Source: Cryptomeria japonica | Lineage: Eukaryota > Streptophyta > Pinopsida > Cupressales > Cupressaceae | DNA length: 64,000 bases | Assembly: GCF_030272615.1 (NCBI RefSeq) | Contig: NC_081405.1 | Span: forward strand, 572,511,252-572,575,251 | Direction of reading: 5' to 3' | In this document: one piece after another, positions 50,901 through 59,900 of the stretch | Position numbering within the stretch: position 1 is the first letter of the stretch | Layout of the letters: the number at the start of each line of letters is the position of its first letter | Position numbers and translations under genes: made by a program | Notes under the pieces: model-generated | Databases searched by the model: none | What the model saw: the letters and a program-made list of their open reading frames with translations, nothing else | What the model was told of the DNA's origin: nothing

Positions 50901-53900
50901 TACCACCCACACTCTATTTGTCATTTACCACCTTTAGAAAGATGACTTAAGGAATGTCATTAGTGGGTCAAGATTCCCAATCCACTTTGAAACCTCCCTC
51001 TTAATCATGCTTGTATGCCTCATAATGTATGCTCTTACACATCTTTCATAACACATCCAAAAGAATTTTTTTGCAATTTAGGGCATGTGCCAAGGCATCC
51101 AACAATTACTGACTTTGACTTAATAAGCAATACAACAATTATTCTTTCACTAAACATGAAAAGTTCAAAATTTACCAAAGTAAAAAATCAAGGTTAACTG
51201 TTGGATCTCAAATCAACAGATTGGATAAGTTCTAAGGTTATGCCGAATCCTATCTTCGAACCTTCCAATTGATTTGGCCAACTTATGGAGTGAACCAATT
51301 AGGTTGCTAACTCCCTCACTTTAGGCTCTGCAGAACCTAGGCGGGTGTACCTATTGAGACATGGACCAGCTAGGACTCGAACCTAGGACCTTCCATACGC
51401 TGCTGGAGTGCTCTACCACTGAGCTACTAGCCCCTCTTGGACAAGTCCATCGTCGATCCTTTCCAACACCAACACCCCCCTTAAGCCACACCTCTCGTGT
51501 GCTTGGGACTCCTAGCCTGGACTTGGCTCTGATACCATGTTGAGACATGGACCAGCTAGGACTCGAACCTAGGACCTTCCAACATTGTTGGAGTGCTCTA
51601 CCACTGAGCTACTGGCCCCTCTTGGACCAGTCCATCGTCGGTCTGGGTGTGGCTTATTTCCAACACCAACAAGACTCACCAATACAAAGACAAGATCCAC
51701 ACATTCAAGGCACGGAAGATGAAGGACTCAACAGGTCATTCAAGGATGTGGATGAAAGATTCAACGACAAAATAAAGGCACAAAACCATGAGGAAGTCAA
51801 GATCCACACTTCATCAAGAGAAGGAACTCAACAATAAGGAGGATTGCTCAACTAAGGAAAAACAAGCTCAAGAACTTCAAAGAAGATGCACATGTGTCAG
51901 AAGGAGGATTTCACAGCCTCAACACTGCAAAATGCAACATGGAAGAGACAAGAGGAATCAAGGTTGGAATTCTCATTGCTCTACAAGGAAAGATTTTACA
52001 TTGAACTTGGATTTCCAAGGGAAATCCAAGGTCAACATAAGGACTCTACAACAACAAAGAAATCAAGGACTTTCAAGACCACGAATTCCAAAAGTAAAGA
52101 TAAAGACGTTGAGGACATGTTCCATCTTTCAAGGGGACGTTACGATGCACGAGATCAAAGCAAAGATAACAATTAGCTCGAACATGAGGAAGACTTCACA
52201 ATGATAGTAGACACAAAGAATTCCACAACATGAAGTCAAGAATTGCATCAGAAAGATACGTTTCAAGATTCCAAATTTGAGAATGAAATGCAAAACATCA
52301 CAAGAAGGATTACTGAACATGAAGATGTGAAAGTGAAGTGTGATCAACTAATAGACAAGATAGTTTCAGAAGAATTAAGCAAAGTTAGAAACTTGATCAT
52401 CAAGATGATGCAATTTGGGAATATGAACAATCAATCAAGAAATTGGGTTATGTTGAGTATCAAGAGATATCGCTAGGGGTACGTGCAAGCTAAGGTGGGG
52501 CCCAATCATCACCAACCAACCAAGCAATGCCAAGTCAACATGTTTAGATGCATTGAACCTAACTCATACAGTGAAGGAGCAAGTGACACGTGGAACTACA
52601 TCAAATATCATTCAATGTACCTAACTGTTGACGTGTTTTTTATGACAGCGTCTAACACAGAATAAAGTTGCCTAAAGGTCACTTCACTCTCTCTTGATCA
52701 AAGTACGATTGCATGCTAAGATTGCAAGAAGTTCAAACAATCGACTCCAAGGTTCCTTCAATGCGTGGACATGACTCAGTTGGCTGATGTGATTGCTGGT
52801 AATCCAAGGGGCCTTACGTGTGCATCGTTCTTTCACTTCTTTGTTGTGGCTGGAACTCCATCATCGAATATGGCAATTCTGCGATGCTATTGCTTCGAAC
52901 GGACTAAAATGAACTGAAAGAAAAGGGAAAGGGTTCTGAAGGATCTAAATCTACTCCTAAGGGCATTGATAACAATGAATAGTGCTCTGGTGGACAAATT
53001 TCAAATAAACCAAGCTCTGCTTCGCCAAGTTCAACTACAACTCCGCAAGAACCGGTGCAATCTTCTGAGGATATTGAAGGATTTTCAAATCGAGAAAGTG
53101 CATTTGAATACCCAAAACGGCGCAATCCAAACGACTATCCACAACCAAACTTAGCACAAGTTTAGTGGCTCGGGCTAACTTTACACTGCAACTTACAATC
53201 AGCAAGATACAAAAAGTATGAACCATGGAAATTCATCAAACACAATTACATTCTCCATTGAAATCAAAGCACTTTACTACTTCTAATCTAAGTGAGGAAG
53301 GTGAAACCATGCAAGTTTTGAAAAAAATAACTCAAGCGGACACCATCAGAGAACAACGTTTCACTATTATTTTCTCAAAAACTTATCGCAACAATTTCAT
53401 ACAAGCTCCCCCTTTTTACAAATGAGGGGGGTCACCCCTTATATAGGCTTCAAGCCCTGGCTACATGCAAAACCCTAATTAGGGTTTTCCCTAAAAGATT
53501 CTCCACTCAAGATGCAACAAGGTGGGAATCTCCAATTAATAACCCATCATGGCCATTTACAATTAATTCAAAAGTACCCAGAATAGCATCCATTGCACAT
53601 TAAATGGACCACCTCCTTCAAATTCGCCCAACATGCGTTGAATATTCATCCATGCAAAAATCACCCCATTATGTCATAAATGCTCCATCATTTCCACATG
53701 CGGCGGCTGCATGCAAAAGGAATCTGCCATAAATTCAACATGCAATGACCAAGTTGCCATTTGGTCAAATATTCCGGTAATGAATGCGCCACCATATTGC
53801 CATGCGTTCAATAGATCCTCGCCATGCAAATGGACTCTGTCGTCGTATATTCGCTCCTGCACATCCGGAATTGTTGGAGAGGGAAAATTCGATTCAGGAA

Positions 53901-56900
53901 GAATTTTCTTGAAGTCTCCTCAACTTTCCTTGCTTGAAGAAGGTTTTTCATCGATTCTGCACATTTCCTATTTTTTAGAAAAATTTCCAAATTAGGGTTC
54001 CACGGTCCAGGAGAGAGAAAATTCTCCTACGAATCCAAATCTGTAAAACTTTTGAAATTTGGATGTGACTTGATGCCCGAGAATGGATTTTTTCAAATTT
54101 TTTCCCTGGGGGGGAAATTTCTTGTTCAGTTCATCCCTGATTCCTTCCTTGCCTTAGAAATTTTATGTTCAATTCATCCTTGGGTGTGATTTCTTCCTTG
54201 CTTGGAATTTTGTCTCGAAGGAAGGAATTTCCAACACTTAGCCAAATTTTCATCTTTTCCAGGAATTTCTTCTTCTTGGGTGCAATTCTTCCTCGATAAA
54301 GGAATTCATCTCTTTGTGCACTGTTCATTTTGGTGCCCTCCACAAGGTCGGGGCGGAAATTCCTCCTGAGGAAGGATTTCATTGTTTGGTGAATTGTCCA
54401 TGTCTCCTTTTCAACATCCCTATCTTTTAGGGATCCTCCTAAAATTTAGGAGCCAGGGTCATTGGATGAAGAATTTCACCCCGATTCTGAATCTATAAAA
54501 TTTTCCACATTTGGTCGGGATTTGGTGTCTAAAAATAGGATAATCGAAAATTCGCCTGAGGGGAATTCTGCTTTTTATTCCTCCTTGACTTCTTGGATTT
54601 CGTGCCTTAGGCAAAATTTCAAATTTTTTGCTTGAGTGAAATTTTTTACCACGCCAAGGATTCATGAATTTTCCTTCTGTGAATGGCTTTCTCAATTCAG
54701 CACCCCAACCCAGACCTGGGCGCATTTTCAACATGTCCATGGAGAGGTGGAATTTTCCAATTGTGAATGCATTTCTGGTTTTGGCGCCCCAACCCTGGCT
54801 TGGGCGCATTTTGGCCATGTCCATGCATCTTCAATATGTCTTTTTCCTTTCTTATACTTTAAGTTATATTTTATATATATTGTCAGGATGTTTGAGAGTG
54901 GTTTCAAGTCCATAGGAATCATAATGCAAATTCTGGATTTTGGAAGATCTTCCAAATTTCCAGACTTAGTCAAATTTCAGGCCATTTTCCAATCAGGATG
55001 ACATTGGTGGATTGATGTGAATTTCTGGACTTGGATGATTTTGCATGCTTTCCTCTTATGGAATAGGAGTTCCAAACTTAACCATTTTTGATCCAACTTG
55101 TTTGCCTTCTGACTTTTCCGGATTTAGAAATGGTCTTCAGGAACGTTCAGTCTTCAGCGTCTTCGGAGATATTCAGCTTTCAGTGTTTTCCTATGAAGAT
55201 CCTGCCAAAAATAGATTTTCCCAAATAGTAAGTGTTTCAAAATGTCAAGGTTTGGGCAAAATAGGTCAGAAAAGCACTTACTAAAAATAGAACTTACTAA
55301 AAAAAGTAAGTTTAATTTTTGGCAAAATTAGACCAATCCGGGACTCAGTAAAATCCCTAAAAAATAGGAACTTTCTAAAAATAGAAAGTTGCTCCGTTTT
55401 GGCTCAAATTTTACAAAAACCCTAATTCCAGACGTATGTTCAGCTTTTCCAAAAACCCTAACTGAAACCCCTAAAATCTAGGACAGAAGGCAAAAACCTT
55501 AAAATTCACAAAACGAGTCCTAGACTTAGCCGAATTCACTCAAACAAAAAGTAGATTTAATCAATATGACCCCCAAACACTTGCAAAGCAGAGAGACTGC
55601 AAAGACTGCTGCGAAAAGACCACAAAAACACAAGCCAAAAAACCAGGAGGGCCTAAAAAGAAGGGGGTCCCCATTTGCAATGGGGCGATGTGTGAAAACG
55701 TCACAACACTAACCTCATTTCTCACTCTTCCACATTCAAAGGACGTGTCCAAAATATTGTAATGATCTCACTGGTCAAAGAGGAGTTAGTTGCAACTTAC
55801 CCTAGATAGGGTTTATCTTGAATTATCTCAGCTATTGATTTGTAATCAATCATTGCCCCTCATTTGCAATCAAGACCTCTATATAAGGCCTTGCCTTCTC
55901 ATTTGTAAAGGTAAATAGATCAATAGTCAAAGCAATAATAGGAGGTAGAGTAGAAGTAGCAGTGGGAGAAGATTAGAGATTGTTGTCAAGACTATGTTGG
56001 AATAAACAAATGATTTTCATTGAAAACTATGGTGGATTTAAGTTAATTTAAATCAATTTTACATGCAGTTGATTAGCTGAATGGAAGATCTTATTGTTGA
56101 TTAATGGTGAAGCCTACATGTTCATACCTTTTGGAATAATGCATGGTTAGTCTAAAATTATATTGAAAGCTTAACTTCAATCGCTCTATGTTCATTGTTC
56201 ATTGTGTTGGTGTGCATAAGTGATATGAAAATCATTTGAGTACCCTTAGGAGATTGCACCATCTTTGTGTAGTTGTTTCCTCATGGCGAAGCAAAAGTTA
56301 GTTTGATTTCACTAAGTCAGCAATCATTTCTTGCATTGTTAGGTGTTAGCTTATATTTCCTTAACCTTATTCTTTTGTCTTTTATTTTTCAAGTCAGGTT
56401 TAGTGTTCCACGTACCAGCAAAATGTAAGACCCTTTGTGTTACCAGCAATATCACATTATTTTCACTAAGTCTATCCAACATTAAAGTCGACTATTCACA
56501 TTGTAAACCTTGGGGTTGCCTTATTTGATCACATAGTTTAGCATATGAGGTTTCCTTGTTCAAGAGAGGATAGAATACTTAGTATTTTATTCTGTGTTCG
56601 AGGTGTCATAAAAAACACATCAAGATAAGGCAGGACATATTTTGGCATATAATTTTAATTGGTGAATTGCAACTACTCCCTTGTCCCTTTAAATAGAACT
56701 TGGAAAATAAAACCTTCCATTTTCTTTAAAATGACACTTTCCATTCTGTGTTCGAGGTGTCATAAAAACCACATCAACACAAGCCAAAACAAATTTTGGC
56801 ATATAATTTTAATTGGAGAATTGCAACTACTCCCTTGTCCCTTTAAATAGAACTTGGAAAATCAAACCTTCCATTTTCTTTAAAATGACACTTTCCATTT

Positions 56901-59900
56901 AATTTCCATTGAAATTTCATTCTATTTAGGTATAAAAGATTACAAAAATACTAAATATCAACATTGGGCATACCTACAATCCAAACCAATTTTGTTCTTC
57001 TCCAAATTGGAACAAACCTAGCATGTTCAAGCCCAAAGAAGACTAAAGTTTGTCATAAATAAGAAATTGTGAAGGATTTAATAGACAGTTGCAATCATTT
57101 TAGCCTCAACTATATCAGGAAGAATAATTGAGGTTCATACCATTCATAATTGCAATTTCTTCCTAAATTTTACTCATAACTCCCTCACCTCATGCAACCT
57201 CTAACAAACATAACACATGGAAAAAAATGAATTTTAATTGTTTTAAATATCAAATACTACACATCTCAATAATATTAGACATTGAGTATAAACTATTAAT
57301 AAGTTTGGATAAAAACATACCACACTTCACCTTGGTTTCTTATCATCTTAGACCTTTTAGTGAAGATAGGTGTTCTACAAGGATGTGTTTGCCACCCCCC
57401 CCCCCCCCGGCCAAAAAAAAAAAAAAATTGTTTTAAAGATGAGGATTCTAAGATGGTCTTGGCAGAAATATCCCCCTTTCAGTCTACCAATACCACCACA
57501 TACCAAGGGACATTTCTAAAATGTTCCCCTATTTTGGATAATACAAGGAGACTCCAAGACGTCCCCAAGACCCTTAGGGGACTCGATCACATCTCCTAAT
57601 CACACTAGAAATGCTATCCCTCAACCCCACTAGGGGCTCTGCCCCCAAACTCCTACCCCACCACCATCCCACTGCCATCCCCCTATCCCAAGACCCATGG
57701 AACATTGGTGAAGATCTTTAAATATCAATGTCCACAAAATCAAGGCTATCATATCTTGCATTTCCTATTCCACTAGTAAAATAATAAAATGTCGTCTTTA
57801 ATCTTATTTAAATGAGCTATCTATTTGTGGTCTCATGGGTCATGTTGTAGCACTAATTTTTTTGTTTTATTTTTTTAACTTTGTTGATGATATTTTACAT
57901 GAAGTGAAAGATGCCTAGTCACCTCCTCCTCATGTGGATCAAGACAAGGCATTAAAGGCTAAGCTTTCCATCAAATAGAAGATCAAGAATACTAGTCTAG
58001 TTGCAAGTGAGGTAACTTGAAATACGACATTGAGTAACATGGAGGAAGCTGGTTCATTTCTTTAGTTTGGATTGTCATAGTTGTTGCTATGTTTTGTTTT
58101 GGTCTAGGTTTTAGCATATGTCTATTAAGTGTTTATGGTTTGTATCTTCTTGCTGGCCAAGAAAGCTCTAACTTTCTAGCTTTCAATGGCCACAAGATAG
58201 TTAAACTCTTAAATACCTTTTATGTGTAGATACTTATGGTTTAATGCAAAGAGAATGAACCCAAGTCCACCTTTACATATCAAAAATAAATAAAAGTTTT
58301 ATGAAGATTTACATTTTCATGAAATTTTATTTCTGTTTTCAGTTTGGTTTTACATTTTAAAGATTCAATTTTTTAATATTTATTTTATTCTATTTTTATA
58401 TTTTATTAAGTTTTAGGAAACAAATTAGTTTTCAAATTTAATTCATATATTACTATATGATTATTTGAAATTTGAATAATAATTATTTAGTGATTAATTT
58501 AGAATTATTAACTTTTTTATTTTATAAAGTTTTATGCTTCCAGATTTTTATTAAGTTTTATTTAATTTATTAAATATAAATCTTATACTACAGACTTACA
58601 ATTTAATTTTCCTTGTATTCTTATTGTTCAAATTTTTTAAAAATGTAGATTTATATACTGGAAGTAAATTACTATTTTTTCCCAATATTTGTCAACTAAC
58701 AAAATTGTGCCAAAAAAAATTCCTTGCCAAACCATGAACACAAACACGAACATTCATGACTCAATTTGTAACCTAGGAGAATGCACCATGGAAGAAGTTG
58801 ACATTGACTCGAAGATCTGTCAACTTATGAGCTTCATGTATGCAATAAAAGAAGAAGATTTTCTTGTGAAGCCTGACTGCATTCAGAATTTTATTCAAGC
58901 TCTGACATGGAGTGAGAGCATAGATGAAGATCACTAAGAGATCTTACACTACTAAGGGTGAAATATTCACAATTGGTGGCAAAGTACCTTTAAGCCTTTA
59001 ACTAAGGCAACATCCTATTTTTCATTGTTCAAGTACCCTCAGTATATGAACAACTGAATTCGTTACCAATTTACTTGTACAATCATTGATGTGACACTTG
59101 CACCAACAATTCCATGATTATCTTCTAAAACCATCAAAATATAGTGGGTGAGGAGTCCATCTTATTTCAATCTTGGTGACATTGAAATCTCTTGTCCCAT
59201 TAGAGGTAATAAGATTAATTTGAGTCTTCTTTATTCGCCTTTGTCTTTGAATTCATATGGGTGGATCTTGGCTTGGGAGGATACCCATTTTAAAATGGCC
59301 ACTTCAATTTTGGCAACACAATGTTCCAAAGAGAGGTTTTGATCATGGAAAACTCCTATTTTTATGTTCTAGCCAAATGCTCCATGTAATCAGAGAGGGG
59401 AGACCTTCCAAAGATCCTCAAGTTGGGATTTGTTGTTTGGACAAGACCATGCCAATAGCAATTTAAGAAATGACTCGGGATTACCTAATTCAAATTGAAC
59501 TTGTTTAAAGCCTTGTGCTAGATTTGAAGATCAAAATCACCAAAAGGAGGTGCTATGCGCACTCCTTGAGTTGTCAATAGAGGACGCACCTACTAGGGTG
59601 TTTAAATCCCCTTTTCACAGCATCTCTAGTGTAAATATCTTGAGGCTAGCCACATGAAGGCATCAACTTTGAGAATACGAGCTACCATAATTCCCATCCT
59701 ATTCCAAACTTGCCTTGGCCGAGTATCTGGAAAGATTGAGTAACATCAAGTTCTAGATGCACCACAATGGTGTGTTCAACTGCCCATTCAAAGTGACTCT
59801 TGTTTATCTCATTATTTGATTTAGCTTCAGCTGTTTGTCAAATAGAGCTTTAAACATCCTTATGTGTTGTAGAATCCTAGAAATTGATGATTTCAATTCT

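Larger units (their letters stand above)
46000..51197. repeat. Tandem duplication, about 0.8-kb unit, split by a later insertion
   Basis: Unit 1 (about 46000-46800) and unit 2 (about 46810-46964 continuing at 50675-51197) share an AT-rich start (GTGTAGATAAAATTATAAAA; 46078 and 46876) and a 500-bp body from CTCTGTGGACATCATAACCC (about 46231 and 50753). Short frames in the two bodies are nearly identical because of this. Unit 2 is interrupted by the element at 46965-50674. Confidence 0.85.

Noticed and set aside
51361-51837. Short proteins containing '[11 protein letters not shown]'
   Set aside because: These frames are translations of the tRNA-like LTR of the TRIM. The repetition comes from the DNA repeat.
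51788-52204. 138-codon plus-strand open frame as a gene
   Set aside because: Lys/Gln/Ser-rich low-complexity composition, overlapping open frames in another frame, no domain, and it lies in a BMS1 intron among mobile DNA.
57396-57426. Poly-C/poly-A run as a retrotransposon tail
   Set aside because: Possible, but the neighbouring bases show no LINE or SINE body. A run of this type may also be an assembly-sensitive homopolymer.
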